Assembly: GCA_022511045.1 (NCBI GenBank)
Contig: JAFLSF010000008.1
Location: 1,607 to 55,935, forward strand
Source of the DNA: Prevotella sp.
GTDB taxonomy: Bacteria > Bacteroidota > Bacteroidia > Bacteroidales > Bacteroidaceae
DNA: 54,329 nt
Direction of reading: 5' to 3'
Under the pieces are notes generated by a model. That model did not search any database. It was not told where the DNA came from and worked only from the letters and a program-made list of their open reading frames with translations. Below, piece by piece: positions 42,309 through 51,361 of this stretch. The position numbers were made by a program, and so were the translations under genes. Numbering within the stretch: position 1 is the first letter of the stretch; each line of letters begins with the position of its first letter.

Positions 42309-43628
42309 ATGGCAAAAGAGTATTTCGCCTTTACAGGCAAGATTCCTTTCGAAGGACAAGAGAGTAAGAACGTGATGGCTTTCCACTACTATGAGCCAGA
42401 GCGTGTAGTGATGGGAAAGAAAATGAAGGATTGGCTGAAGTTTGCTATGGCTTGGTGGCACACTTTGGGTGGAGCCTCTGCCGACCAGTTTGGCGGTCAG
42501 ACTCGCAGTTACGACTGGGACAAGGCTACCGATCCCATTCAACGTGCAAAGGACAAAATGGACGCTGGCTTTGAGATTATGGATAAATTAGGCATTGAGT
42601 ATTTCTGCTTCCACGATGTTGACCTTGTGGAGGAGGGAGAGACCATTGCCGAATATGAGGCTCGCATGAAAGCAATTACCGACTATGCCTTGGAGAAGAT
42701 GCAGCAATACCCCAACATTAAGAATTTGTGGGGAACTGCCAATGTCTTCAGCAACAAACGTTATATGAACGGTGCATCCACCAATCCTGATTTTGACGTT
42801 GTTGCTCGCGCCATTGTACAGATTAAAAACTCCATCGATGCTACTATCAAGTTAGGTGGCCAGAACTACGTTTTTTGGGGTGGCCGCGAGGGTTATATGT
42901 CGTTACTCAATACCGACCAGAAGCGTGAGAAGGAACACATGGCTACGATGCTCCGTATGGCTCGCGACTATGCTCGCAGCAAAGGTTTCCAAGGCACATT
43001 CCTCATTGAGCCTAAGCCTATGGAACCCTCAAAGCATCAGTATGACGTTGACACGGAAACGGTTATCGGCTTCCTCCGTGCTCACGGACTGGATAAGGAC
43101 TTTAAGGTAAATATTGAAGTGAACCATGCTACGTTGGCTGGTCATACGTTCGAACATGAATTGGCTTGTGCTGTCGACGCAGGCATGTTAGGCAGCATTG
43201 ATGCAAATCGCGGCGATGCTCAGAACGGCTGGGATACCGACCAGTTCCCCATCGACAATTACGAACTGACGCAGGCCATGATGGAGGTTATTCGCAATGG
43301 TGGTCTAGGCAATGGAGGAACAAATTTTGATGCCAAGATTCGCCGCAACTCGACAGACCTCGAAGATCTCTTTATTGCACACATTAGCGGTATGGACGCG
43401 ATGGCTCGTGCGTTGCTTAATGCTGCCGATATTCTTGAGCACTCGGAGCTATCAAAGATGAAGCAAGAGCGTTATGCCTCTTTTGATAGTGGGCTCGGAA
43501 AAGATTTCGAAGACGGCAAACTCTCATTGGAGCAGGTCTATGAGTACGGTAAGCAAGTGGAAGAACCCCGTCAGACTTCCGGCAAGCAGGAGAAGTATGA
43601 GGCTATTGTTGCCCTGTACACCAAATAA
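42309..43628 (+). CDS. xylA: Xylose isomerase
   Basis: A 439-residue TIM-barrel enzyme converting D-xylose to D-xylulose using divalent metal. Family motifs: WHTLGGASADQFGG, YFCFHDVDL, FWGGREGY, EPKPMEPSKHQYD, NHATLAGHTFEHEL and GSIDANRGD, which include the catalytic His and metal-binding Glu/Asp residues. This long form is the group II type typical of Bacteroidetes. It follows xylB by 40 bp and is read in the same direction. It ends 19 bp from the convergent butyrate kinase gene; no terminator hairpin is obvious there. Confidence 0.95.
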   Translation: MAKEYFAFTGKIPFEGQESKNVMAFHYYEPERVVMGKKMKDWLKFAMAWWHTLGGASADQFGGQTRSYDWDKATDPIQRAKDKMDAGFEIMDKLGIEYFCFHDVDLVEEGETIAEYEARMKAITDYALEKMQQYPNIKNLWGTANVFSNKRYMNGASTNPDFDVVARAIVQIKNSIDATIKLGGQNYVFWGGREGYMSLLNTDQKREKEHMATMLRMARDYARSKGFQGTFLIEPKPMEPSKHQYDVDTETVIGFLRAHGLDKDFKVNIEVNHATLAGHTFEHELACAVDAGMLGSIDANRGDAQNGWDTDQFPIDNYELTQAMMEVIRNGGLGNGGTNFDAKIRRNSTDLEDLFIAHISGMDAMARALLNAADILEHSELSKMKQERYASFDSGLGKDFEDGKLSLEQVYEYGKQVEEPRQTSGKQEKYEAIVALYTK

Positions 43629-43647
43629 AGAGTACTCCCTCTCAACA

Positions 43648-44715
43648 TTATTGGTATACTTTTGCTTCCCGTTTTCCCTGTAGTACGGCGAGTGCGTTTA
43701 GGGCGAGTGCCTCCATCTCGTCCTCGCCAGGGAAGGTGTAGACGGGAGCCAGAAAACCGATACGGCGGCGTAGCTCGCTGACGATGTAGTCAGAATGAGC
43801 CATGCCGCCTGTCAGTAGGATAGCATCAATATTGCCGCAGAGCACAGCCGCTTCTGCGGCAATATTTTTGGCAATATGGTAGAGCATGGCCTCAACAACC
43901 GTTTGGGCATGCTGGTCGCCCTTGCGAATACGCTCTAAAATCTCACGCATATTGTTAGTGCCAAGATGGGCATTGAGACCTGCCTGACCAGCAATGCGTT
44001 TCAGAAGTTGCTTCTCGCTGTATTTCCCACTGAAACATAAACGGATGAGGTCAGCGGCAGGTAGACTTCCTGCACGCTCTGGTGAGAAAGGACCCTCGCC
44101 GTCCAAAGCGTTGTTGGCATCAATAGCGCGCCCGTGTTCATGGGCTGCAACACTAATGCCACCGCCCAAATGACAGATTATAAGGTTCAAATCCTCGTAT
44201 TCTTTACCTATTTCTCGGGCATAGCGGCGGGCTATTGCGCGTTGGTTCAAGGCATGCCAAATAGCAATACGCGGCATCAGCGGACTTCCACTGATGCGAG
44301 CCAATGGCGACAATTCATCCACTACTCCTGGATCGGCAATAAACGAGCGACAATTGGGAATAGTACTCGCAATTTCGTAGGCTATCAGACACCCTAAATT
44401 ACAAGCATGATTGTGCATGACGCATCCATGCAGCGTATCGTCTAACATTTGTCTGTTAATTTCGTATACACCGCCACTGATGGGCTTGACCAACCCTCCG
44501 CGTCCAATGACGGCATCGAATTCCAATGGGATTCCAGCCTGCTGGAGCTCGTCGAGTACCAGTTGTCGGCGTAGGTCCTGTTGCTCGGTAATGGCGTCAA
44601 AAGGAGCCAGTTCTTCGGCAGTGTGGGTGATGTTACGAAGCAATAACGGCTTCTCGTTCTCGTAGACCGCCATCTTGGTGGAAGTCGAACCTGGGTTTAC
44701 GACGAGTATTTTCAT
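43648..44715 (-). CDS. buk: Butyrate kinase
   Basis: A 355-residue acetokinase-fold enzyme converting butyryl-phosphate plus ADP into butyrate plus ATP, or the reverse. The track starts at a TTG at 44727; the ATG at 44715 gives MKILVVNPGSTSTKMAVY, the family start. Motifs: NPGSTSTK, GRGGLVKP, HNHACNLGCLIAYEI, CHLGGGISVAAHEHGRAID and LTGGMAHSDY. The phosphate acyltransferase gene lies 25 bp upstream, giving the usual ptb-buk pair. In Bacteroidales the pair may also act on branched-chain acids, so the physiological acid is not certain. Confidence 0.9.
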   Translation of the reverse strand: MKILVVNPGSTSTKMAVYENEKPLLLRNITHTAEELAPFDAITEQQDLRRQLVLDELQQAGIPLEFDAVIGRGGLVKPISGGVYEINRQMLDDTLHGCVMHNHACNLGCLIAYEIASTIPNCRSFIADPGVVDELSPLARISGSPLMPRIAIWHALNQRAIARRYAREIGKEYEDLNLIICHLGGGISVAAHEHGRAIDANNALDGEGPFSPERAGSLPAADLIRLCFSGKYSEKQLLKRIAGQAGLNAHLGTNNMREILERIRKGDQHAQTVVEAMLYHIAKNIAAEAAVLCGNIDAILLTGGMAHSDYIVSELRRRIGFLAPVYTFPGEDEMEALALNALAVLQGKREAKVYQ

Positions 44716-44740
44716 GGGTTTAGGCAAATAAGGTAAAAGG

Positions 44741-45571
44741 TCAGATAACGGAGATGGCTAACAGGATGCTGTTGAACTTATCTTCGGCGGAATCGCCGCG
44801 AGAGGGTACGATAACGGGAGCCGAGGTACCACAGAGAATGCCAGCTGTGCGGGCTCCAGCAAAGAGTGTAAGGGTCTTGTAGAAAGTGTTGCCAGCCTCA
44901 ATGTCTGGTAGCACCAATACGTCAGCCTCGCCTCCAATAGGCGAAACGAGTCCCTTGGCTTGCAGGGCTTTCAGACTACAAGCACACTTGACATCCATCG
45001 GCCCGTCGACAATGCAAGGTCCAAACTCGCCATTCTCGGACCGTTGTTTGATGTCAGCATATCCGTCGACAAAAGGAAATTGTTTGCTACCATGCTCGGC
45101 ACAATGGAGTAGGGCGATGCGTGGCTCCCCGATGCCCAACTGATGGCAAATGCGGGCAGCATAGCGAACTTGTTCTATGCGTTGTTCATGTGTAGGGTAG
45201 GGGATAACGGCGGCATCAGTGAAGAACAGCAACTTCTCGTAGGCTGGTATCTCAGCGACAGCAAGGTGTGTCAGCACATGACCCGCAGGCAACAGCCCAT
45301 CTTCTTTGTTTAGCACGGCCCTCAGCAACTGGTCTGTGCCAATGAGACCTTTCATCAGCACATCGGCCTTTCCTTGCCTCACTAATGCTACAGCCTTGGC
45401 GGCGGCCTGCTCGGGGCGGTCGTCTTCTATGTCTATCACGTCGGCAAAGGACTTTGCCCTGTGGAGAGCCTCGCGGGTAGCCTCGTCATGGGCACATATG
45501 GCAGCAATGCGCCGCCGTTGGTTGCCTTGCTGGTAGTGTCGTTCTTTTAGTTCTTCAAAGGTTTTAATCAT
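44741..45571 (-). CDS. ptb: Phosphate butyryltransferase (phosphate acyltransferase)
   Basis: A 276-residue enzyme moving a short acyl group between CoA and phosphate, supplying the acyl phosphate for the kinase encoded next. Family features: VLMKGLIGTDQLLRAVL, LTHLAVAEIPAYEKLLFFTDAAV, ALLHCAEHGSKQFP, IVDGPMDVKCA and ADVLVLPDIEAGNTFYK. Length is usual for Ptb and shorter than Pta. It is the first gene of the ptb-buk pair; no clear promoter is visible in the 61 bp separating it from fcl, so transcription may read through from fcl. Confidence 0.9.
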   Translation of the reverse strand: MIKTFEELKERHYQQGNQRRRIAAICAHDEATREALHRAKSFADVIDIEDDRPEQAAAKAVALVRQGKADVLMKGLIGTDQLLRAVLNKEDGLLPAGHVLTHLAVAEIPAYEKLLFFTDAAVIPYPTHEQRIEQVRYAARICHQLGIGEPRIALLHCAEHGSKQFPFVDGYADIKQRSENGEFGPCIVDGPMDVKCACSLKALQAKGLVSPIGGEADVLVLPDIEAGNTFYKTLTLFAGARTAGILCGTSAPVIVPSRGDSAEDKFNSILLAISVI

Positions 45572-45632
45572 TATTGGTAGTGTGTTTTTTAGTTTTTTCG
45601 GGGATGTCGGATGCCTTATCTTTTTCGGTAGG

Positions 45633-46805
45633 CTATCCTAAACTGGATTTATACCACTCAAAGAGTCGGCGTACGCCCTCGTCGATCTCTACCTTGTGTG
45701 TCCATCCTAAAGAGTGGAGTTTGGACACGTCTATGAGTTTGCGCATCGTACCGTCTGGCTTGGTAGTATCAAACTCCACCGTACCTGTGAAGCCTACGGT
45801 GCTGACTACTAACTCGGAGAGTGCACGAATGGTGAGCTCTTTGCCTGTACCGACGTTGATGTGGCAGTTGCGTATTTCGCCTAATTGTGGTATAGCTCCG
45901 CCGCGACCAACAGCGTGGTTGCGGTCTACGGCACCATCGGTTGAGACACCATAATGAACCGACGAATATTTCTCAATGCCGATAATGTCCTTAAAATCGA
46001 CGTTCAGTAGCACGTGGACGGAAGCATCGGCCATATCTTCGCTCCATAAAAATTCGCGGAGTGGCGTGCCTGTTCCCCATAATACCACTTTATTATTATA
46101 AATGCCATACTTGGCCAACACGCTCAAAATATCGTCACATGATGACGAGCCATTAACTCCCTCGACGGGACGAATGTCAAGGTCGCGTCGGATGGCCAGC
46201 CAGTCATCGTCGTGAATAAGTTTAGCCAGATACACCTTACGCATCATAGCTGGCATGACGTGCGAATTTTCCAGATGGAAGTTATCGTTGGGGCCGTAAA
46301 GGTTGGTAGGCATGACGGCTATGTAGTTAGTGCCGTATTGCAGGTTGTAACTCTCACACATCTTTAGTCCCGCAATCTTGGCAATGGCGTACTCCTCGTT
46401 GGTATACTCCAAAGGCGACGTCAGCAAGTAGTCCTCGCGCATGGGTTGGGGCGCATTTTTCGGATAGATGCAGGTCGAGCCCAAAAAGAGCAATTTCTGA
46501 ACGTTGTGGGCATAAGCCTCGGAGATGACGTTGCATTGCATCTGCATGTTCTGCATGATGAAGTCGGCGCGATAGAGCGAATTGGCCATGATGCCGCCAA
46601 CAAATGCGGCTGCTAACACAACGACCTGCGGACGTTCCTCGTCGAAGAATTGGCGCACGGCCTGTTGGTCTGTTAGGTCCAACTCCTTATGACTTCGCCC
46701 GATAAGGTTGCTATAGCCCCGTTTCTCCAAATTGTTCCAGATGGCAGAGCCCACCAGGCCATGATGGCCAGCAACGTATATTTTGGTATTCCTATCCATA
46801 TTCAT
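45633..46805 (-). CDS. fcl: GDP-L-fucose synthase
   Basis: A 390-residue NADPH-dependent epimerase/reductase making GDP-L-fucose from GDP-4-keto-6-deoxymannose. The track begins at a TTG (46817); ATG codons at 46805 and 46799 are better starts. Motifs: KIYVAGHHGLVGSAIW (nucleotide loop), FVGGIMANS, FLGSTCIYP and the catalytic YAIAK. Residues about 190-290 contain extra segments compared with E. coli Fcl (about 320 aa), as seen in other Bacteroidales enzymes. A strong promoter lies upstream. With gmd and manC nearby it can supply fucose to the polysaccharide loci or to surface proteins. Confidence 0.92.
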   Translation of the reverse strand: MNMDRNTKIYVAGHHGLVGSAIWNNLEKRGYSNLIGRSHKELDLTDQQAVRQFFDEERPQVVVLAAAFVGGIMANSLYRADFIMQNMQMQCNVISEAYAHNVQKLLFLGSTCIYPKNAPQPMREDYLLTSPLEYTNEEYAIAKIAGLKMCESYNLQYGTNYIAVMPTNLYGPNDNFHLENSHVMPAMMRKVYLAKLIHDDDWLAIRRDLDIRPVEGVNGSSSCDDILSVLAKYGIYNNKVVLWGTGTPLREFLWSEDMADASVHVLLNVDFKDIIGIEKYSSVHYGVSTDGAVDRNHAVGRGGAIPQLGEIRNCHINVGTGKELTIRALSELVVSTVGFTGTVEFDTTKPDGTMRKLIDVSKLHSLGWTHKVEIDEGVRRLFEWYKSSLG

Positions 46806-46830
46806 ACTGGTCGACAAGTTGTTCTGGATG

Positions 46831-46862
46831 CAAAGTTAAGCCTTTTCCGCGATACCACCAAA
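46831..46862 (-). promoter_or_regulatory. Promoter of fcl
   Basis: On the minus strand: TTTG, a 20-bp spacer and TAACTTTG, a perfect Bacteroidetes promoter ending 25 bp before the ATG at 46805. Confidence 0.82.
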
Positions 46863-46928
46863 CTTTTCGTACTTTCATCGCCAACGAATCGGCATTTTGT
46901 TAAACACGAGTATTATTCTTGTCATTTT

Positions 46929-46994
46929 TGAGCCCTATTCTCAAAGGCGGTGAGGACTATCCTCGTTGCTTGTGAGGCCTATCCTCAAAAAACA
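46929..46994. repeat. Three-unit 22-bp tandem repeat (TGAGnnCTATnCTC core)
   Basis: Units start at 46929, 46951 and 46973, exactly 22 bp apart, with cores TGAGCCCTATTCTC, TGAGGACTATCCTC and TGAGGCCTATCCTC. Each core is an imperfect palindrome (GAGnnnTATnCTC), separated by 8 bp of varying sequence. The array lies between the fcl promoter and the gmd terminator. A related array is at 53330-53411. Confidence 0.8.
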
Positions 46995-47028
46995 GCAAGG
47001 TACGCTTCCTAAATGAGCGTACCTTGCT
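46986..47028 (-). terminator. Rho-independent terminator after gmd
   Basis: On the minus strand a perfect 12-bp stem (AGCAAGGTACGC / GCGTACCTTGCT) with an 11-nt loop is followed by GTTTTTTG. It lies 20-60 bp past the gmd stop and ends the glnS-to-gmd transcript. Confidence 0.9.
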
Positions 47029-47048
47029 TGCTTGTTTTTAAATTAGTT

Positions 47049-48134
47049 TTATTCTTTGTCCATCTGTGCTTTGAGGAACAGTTTCTTAACGAATTTCATG
47101 TCGTGTTGCACCATAATCTTCACCAGTTCGGGGAAAGAAGTCTTTTGCGGATTCCATCCAAGCTTAGCTTTAGCTTTGGATGGGTCACCCAAAAGTTGGT
47201 CTACTTCGGCAGGGCGGAAATACTTCGGGTCAACCTCAACGAGCGCTTTGCCCGTAGCCTTGTCATACCCCTTCTCGTCGATACCGTCTCCGCGCCACTC
47301 CAGTTCAATGCCTACCTCGTGGAAGGCCAACGTGGCAAACTCGCGGACAGTATGGTATTCGCCTGTAGCAATGACAAAGTCGTCGGGCTCGGGCTGCTGT
47401 AGGATAAGCCACATACACTCTATATAGTCTTTGGCATAGCCCCAGTCACGCAATGAGTTCAAGTTGCCTAAATAGAGCTTGTCTTGATAACCGAGGGCGA
47501 TGCGGGCGGCTGCCAACGTGATTTTACGCGTGACGAAAGTCTCGCCGCGACGCTCAGACTCGTGGTTGAAAAGAATACCGTTGCAACAGAACATATTGTA
47601 CGACTCGCGGTAGTTCTTCATTATCCAGAATCCATAAAGCTTCGCAACAGCGTAAGGGGAGCGAGGATAGAAGGGCGTAGTCTCTGATTGAGGGACTTCT
47701 TGTACCTTACCATATAGTTCTGAGGTGGAGGCTTGATAAATGCGACAAGTATCTGCCAACCCGCAGATGCGAACGGCCTCTAACAGGCGGAGTACACCGT
47801 TTGCGTCGGTATCAGCCGTATATTCGGGTACGTCGAACGATACTTTAACGTGGCTCTGTGCTGCTAAATTGTATATTTCAGTAGGGCGAACCTCGCCGAT
47901 GACGCGGATGAGGGAAGACGAGTCGGTCATATCGGCCCAATGAAGGTTTACCAGACGGGCTTTCTTCATGTCGCGAACCCATTCGTCCAGATAGAGATGC
48001 TCGATGCGTGCCGTGTTGAACGAGGACGAACGACGCATGAGGCCGTGCACTTCGTAGCCTTTATCAATGAGGAATTCGGCAAGATACGAACCATCTTGTC
48101 CTGTGATACCAGTAATTAAAGCAATTTTCTTCAT
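47049..48134 (-). CDS. gmd: GDP-mannose 4,6-dehydratase
   Basis: A 361-residue short-chain dehydratase converting GDP-D-mannose to GDP-4-keto-6-deoxy-D-mannose, the precursor of GDP-L-fucose and GDP-D-rhamnose. Motifs: [18 protein letters not shown] (NAD(P) loop), [31 protein letters not shown], the catalytic YAVAK, and [17 protein letters not shown]. Length and motifs match the family fully. It is the last gene of the leftward glnS-TPR-dedA-manC-gmd run, followed by a strong terminator. The GDP-fucose synthase gene lies just beyond under a separate promoter. Confidence 0.95.
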   Translation of the reverse strand: MKKIALITGITGQDGSYLAEFLIDKGYEVHGLMRRSSSFNTARIEHLYLDEWVRDMKKARLVNLHWADMTDSSSLIRVIGEVRPTEIYNLAAQSHVKVSFDVPEYTADTDANGVLRLLEAVRICGLADTCRIYQASTSELYGKVQEVPQSETTPFYPRSPYAVAKLYGFWIMKNYRESYNMFCCNGILFNHESERRGETFVTRKITLAAARIALGYQDKLYLGNLNSLRDWGYAKDYIECMWLILQQPEPDDFVIATGEYHTVREFATLAFHEVGIELEWRGDGIDEKGYDKATGKALVEVDPKYFRPAEVDQLLGDPSKAKAKLGWNPQKTSFPELVKIMVQHDMKFVKKLFLKAQMDKE

Positions 48135-48198
48135 ATTCCTTCTATAATATTATTAGATAATGTGTTTATTCCTTTTATGATATGAGGTCATTTCTGGC

Positions 48199-49269
48199 TT
48201 ACTTGTCCTGTCCTGAAAACTGCTTGATACGCTGTTCCTCGGAGAGTTTGCAAATAAGCAGCGTGTCGTCGTTCTCAGCGACAATGTAGCCATCAAGTCC
48301 TTGAACGACCACTTTCTTCTCCTGCGTGGTGTGTATCATGCAATTATGGGTCTCGAAAAGACTAATATCCTGTCCGATGCAAACATTGCCGTAGAGGTCT
48401 TTCTTGGACTGTTGTTGCAACGAGCCCCACGTACCCAAGTCGCTCCATCCGAAGTCGGAGGGACAAACGAAAATTTCTTCTGCTTTCTCCATAATAGCAT
48501 AGTCGACGCTGATGTTCTCGCACTCGGGGAACAGCTCGTCAATTTTTTCGTGCTCTTGTGGAGTACCGTAGACAGGCAACATGCTCTCGAAAATCTTCGA
48601 CATAGTAGGCTGGTAAATACGGAAAGCATTGACAATAGTATTGACGTTCCAAATGAAAATGCCTGCGTTCCAGAAATAGTTGTTCTTTGAGATATATTGT
48701 TTGGCTGTCTGCAAGTCGGGCTTCTCGCGGAAAGAATCTACGCGGAATATCTCCTTATTGCGTAGCGACTGGGCCGAAAGGTTGGCTTCAATATAGCCGT
48801 AACCCGTTTCGGGGCGTGAGGGCTTCATGCCTAACGTGACAATAGCATCGCTCTCGCTGGTAAACTTCAAGCATTGTGAGATGACGCGACGAAATTCCTC
48901 GGTATCCAATACAATATGGTCGCTGGGCGACACAACGATGTTTGCCTTAGCATCTTTTGACTTGATGCGCCACGAAACATAAGCGATACAGGGTGCCGTG
49001 TTACGGCGACAAGGCTCACAAAGAATGTGGTCGGATGGCATATCGGGCAGTTGTGCAGCCACGATGTCAGCATAGTCCTTGTTGGTTACTACCCAGACGT
49101 TCTCAGCAGGAACGATGGTGGCAAAACGTTCGACGGTCAGTTGCAGCAACGATTTGCCGATACCCAGCACGTCAATAAACTGCTTGGGCTTTTCGTGTGT
49201 ACTCATTGGCCAGAAGCGACTACCTACGCCGCCTGCCATAATAACGAGATGGTTGTTAATCCTGGTCAT
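48199..49269 (-). CDS. manC: Mannose-1-phosphate guanylyltransferase
   Basis: A 356-residue nucleotidyltransferase making GDP-mannose from GTP and mannose-1-phosphate. Motifs: LVIMAGGVGSRFWPMSTHEKPKQFIDV (GTP-binding signature and KPKQF), ILCEPCRRNTAPCIAY, SPSDHIVLD, GYGYIEAN and DFGWSDLGTWGSL. It lacks the C-terminal phosphomannose isomerase domain of the two-domain ManC form, as is common in Bacteroidetes. It supplies GDP-mannose for gmd and for mannosyltransferases of the polysaccharide loci. The gap to gmd is 64 bp with no promoter visible; dedA lies 3 bp upstream. Confidence 0.93.
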   Translation of the reverse strand: MTRINNHLVIMAGGVGSRFWPMSTHEKPKQFIDVLGIGKSLLQLTVERFATIVPAENVWVVTNKDYADIVAAQLPDMPSDHILCEPCRRNTAPCIAYVSWRIKSKDAKANIVVSPSDHIVLDTEEFRRVISQCLKFTSESDAIVTLGMKPSRPETGYGYIEANLSAQSLRNKEIFRVDSFREKPDLQTAKQYISKNNYFWNAGIFIWNVNTIVNAFRIYQPTMSKIFESMLPVYGTPQEHEKIDELFPECENISVDYAIMEKAEEIFVCPSDFGWSDLGTWGSLQQQSKKDLYGNVCIGQDISLFETHNCMIHTTQEKKVVVQGLDGYIVAENDDTLLICKLSEEQRIKQFSGQDK

Positions 49270-49272
49270 ACT

Positions 49273-49899
49273 TTATACTTTCTTTTTCTTGATGTAGGTC
49301 TTGATAATAAAATAGCCGATGGCCACAATGACTAAGGCAATGATGATGAGTTTAATATACTCGGCATATTCTGCAATCTTACTGTCTAACAGCTCCTCGG
49401 GCACAATAGTATGCAGATACCAGCCCAGAACTGCTAAAATGGAGTGCCACACGCTGGCTCCAATTGTTGTGTAGAGCAAGAATTTCCAATAATTCATCTT
49501 GGCCAGTCCTGCGGGTATGCTAATCAAGTGGCGTATTCCTGGTATGAGGCGACCTGTTAGCGTAGCCACAATGCCGTGATCGTCGAAATAACGCTCCGAC
49601 TTTTCCACTTTCTCTTGATTGAGCAGACACATCTTGCCCCATTTGCTGTTAGCAAAGCGATAAATGACAGGACGGCCAACAAAGTAGGCTACCACGTAGT
49701 TGATGCTGGCTCCGATATCTGCTCCGATGGTGGAAAAGAGAATGACCAGCCAGATGTCCAACTCGCCGCTGGCCGCATGATAGGCAGCAGGAGTTACGAC
49801 AAACTCGCTGGGAACGGGAACTACGGTACTCTCCAACAGCATGAGCAGTAGGATTGTGCCGTAATTGAGATTATGGAGGAGGGAAGTGATGATTTGCAT
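49273..49899 (-). CDS. DedA-family membrane protein
   Basis: A 208-residue inner membrane protein of the DedA/SNARE-associated (VTT domain) family, thought to act in lipid carrier recycling or membrane homeostasis. The typical segments are LLESTVVPVPSEFVVTPA, the TIGADIGASINYVVAYFVGRPVIYR re-entrant loop, and GRLIPGIRHLISIPAGLAKM with its conserved Arg. About five hydrophobic stretches are visible. Some DedA proteins flip undecaprenyl phosphate, which would suit the neighbouring glycan genes, but the subgroup cannot be assigned here. It lies 11 bp after the TPR gene and 3 bp before manC. Confidence 0.88.
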   Translation of the reverse strand: MQIITSLLHNLNYGTILLLMLLESTVVPVPSEFVVTPAAYHAASGELDIWLVILFSTIGADIGASINYVVAYFVGRPVIYRFANSKWGKMCLLNQEKVEKSERYFDDHGIVATLTGRLIPGIRHLISIPAGLAKMNYWKFLLYTTIGASVWHSILAVLGWYLHTIVPEELLDSKIAEYAEYIKLIIIALVIVAIGYFIIKTYIKKKKV

Positions 49900-49910
49900 T
49901 TGAGGATTTT

Positions 49911-51350
49911 CTAATTGAATGATTTGCTGTTGATGGCGTTCTTCATGTAGACGTAGTAGTCCCTCACCTCCATGCTTTCTGGAAGCATGGGACCCAATGT
50001 CGCTTTAGCCTCGTTAGGATTCTTCTCGCAAGCTAACTTGAGATAATAGAGAAATTCCTTGGTGTAGCCTAATTCGTAGCAGCACAACGCCATGTAGGAG
50101 TATCCGTCGTTGAAGTCTAACTGCATTTGGTGAATGAGGACGAAGAACTTTTTGAACATCTCGTAGCAGGCGTGAATATAGTGATTGTCAAAAAGGGAAA
50201 TGATGATGCGCAGCAACACGGCAGGTTCGCTGTCAGACTGAACGATAGCTTGTGTAAACGACTGTTCGGCCGCCTCCACCTGTCCGTTCTCTAATTGCAA
50301 GTGACCTCTGATAACCATAATGTCTATATGGTCGCACTTCAGCGTCTCAGTCTTGTCGAGCATCTCCATAGCTTTGTCCAATTGTTTCTGGATGCTGTAG
50401 CAAAAGGCTAACTCTTGATAGAGTTGTGGCAGATAAGGCTCGTCGCCGAGAACCATCTCTAATACCGCTTCCAGCTGCTCGGTGGCTTCCTTGTACTGTC
50501 CTAAACTGGCCAGACAAATGCCTAAGTGGAAAACTCCGTAGTCATCTTCGGGCTCTATTTCAGTATAACGACGAAAATACTTCAGCGCCTCCTCGAAGTT
50601 GCCCAAGCGCACCAGCCCGTTGGCCTTGCTCACCAGTCCTTCTGGGTCATTAGGGTCAATGGCCAGCACAAACTCGCTGCTGTCAATGGCCTCGCTGTAC
50701 TCCTCGTTCATGTATTGTGCTGAGGCCAACGCGTTCCAATACTGCTTTGAGTAAGGGTCGTGGTCTATTAGCTCGTTAAAAAGCCGTTGCGAGTCCTTAT
50801 ACTTGCCCAGTCCAAAAAGGGTTCGGGCCATCAGTTCCTTGAAATCTACGCTGTCGTCGCCTTTCGAGCGAAGCATCCATTCGTAGGCTTTGTCGCTGAC
50901 ACCATAATCTATATATAGGTTGGCGCAGTCGCGGATAAAGTCCTCATACTCGTCTGCGGGTATGGTTAGCCCGTAGTCCCTCAGATAGCGGTCGGCCTGC
51001 TCCGTCTCGCCTTTGGCAATCATGATTTCTGCCCGCAGGTAGTGATAGTCTGGGTCGTCCCGCTTCTCAATGGCATTGGCATATAGGAGGGCTGTTTCAT
51101 ATTCGTTAAATTGAAGAGCCTCGCGAGCCATAAAGACGTTGGGCAGCGTAGCGTTAGGATAGAGTTCTAAAGCGTGATTGACGGCGTCAACAGCCTTTTC
51201 GTGCTCCTCCATCATGTTGTAGTAGTCGGCAATATCCACCAAGTCATCAGCATCCATAAAGGGGTACGAGCCCGACTCTACGGCCGTCTCGTAGTTTTCC
51301 AGCAGTTCGCGGAAATCCTCGCTTTTGAAATACTCTTGGTTGAATTGCAT
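49911..51350 (-). CDS. Tetratricopeptide repeat protein
   Basis: A 479-residue protein made largely of TPR helices, with no signal peptide, so probably cytoplasmic. Repeats are seen through the protein, for example YYNMMEEHEKAVDAVNHALELYPNATLP, YWNALASAQYMNEEYSEAID and GNFEEALKYFRRYTEIEPEDD. The family gives protein-protein contacts; no enzymatic domain is present. The partner is unknown. It sits between glnS (11 bp) and dedA (11 bp) in one leftward run, an association that says little about function. Confidence 0.88.
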   Translation of the reverse strand: MQFNQEYFKSEDFRELLENYETAVESGSYPFMDADDLVDIADYYNMMEEHEKAVDAVNHALELYPNATLPNVFMAREALQFNEYETALLYANAIEKRDDPDYHYLRAEIMIAKGETEQADRYLRDYGLTIPADEYEDFIRDCANLYIDYGVSDKAYEWMLRSKGDDSVDFKELMARTLFGLGKYKDSQRLFNELIDHDPYSKQYWNALASAQYMNEEYSEAIDSSEFVLAIDPNDPEGLVSKANGLVRLGNFEEALKYFRRYTEIEPEDDYGVFHLGICLASLGQYKEATEQLEAVLEMVLGDEPYLPQLYQELAFCYSIQKQLDKAMEMLDKTETLKCDHIDIMVIRGHLQLENGQVEAAEQSFTQAIVQSDSEPAVLLRIIISLFDNHYIHACYEMFKKFFVLIHQMQLDFNDGYSYMALCCYELGYTKEFLYYLKLACEKNPNEAKATLGPMLPESMEVRDYYVYMKNAINSKSFN

Positions 51351-51361
51351 GATGCCTGCCC

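Noticed and set aside
46929-46994. CRISPR array in the 22-bp repeats
   Set aside because: Linkers are 8 bp, cores vary, only three or four units exist, and no cas gene is present.
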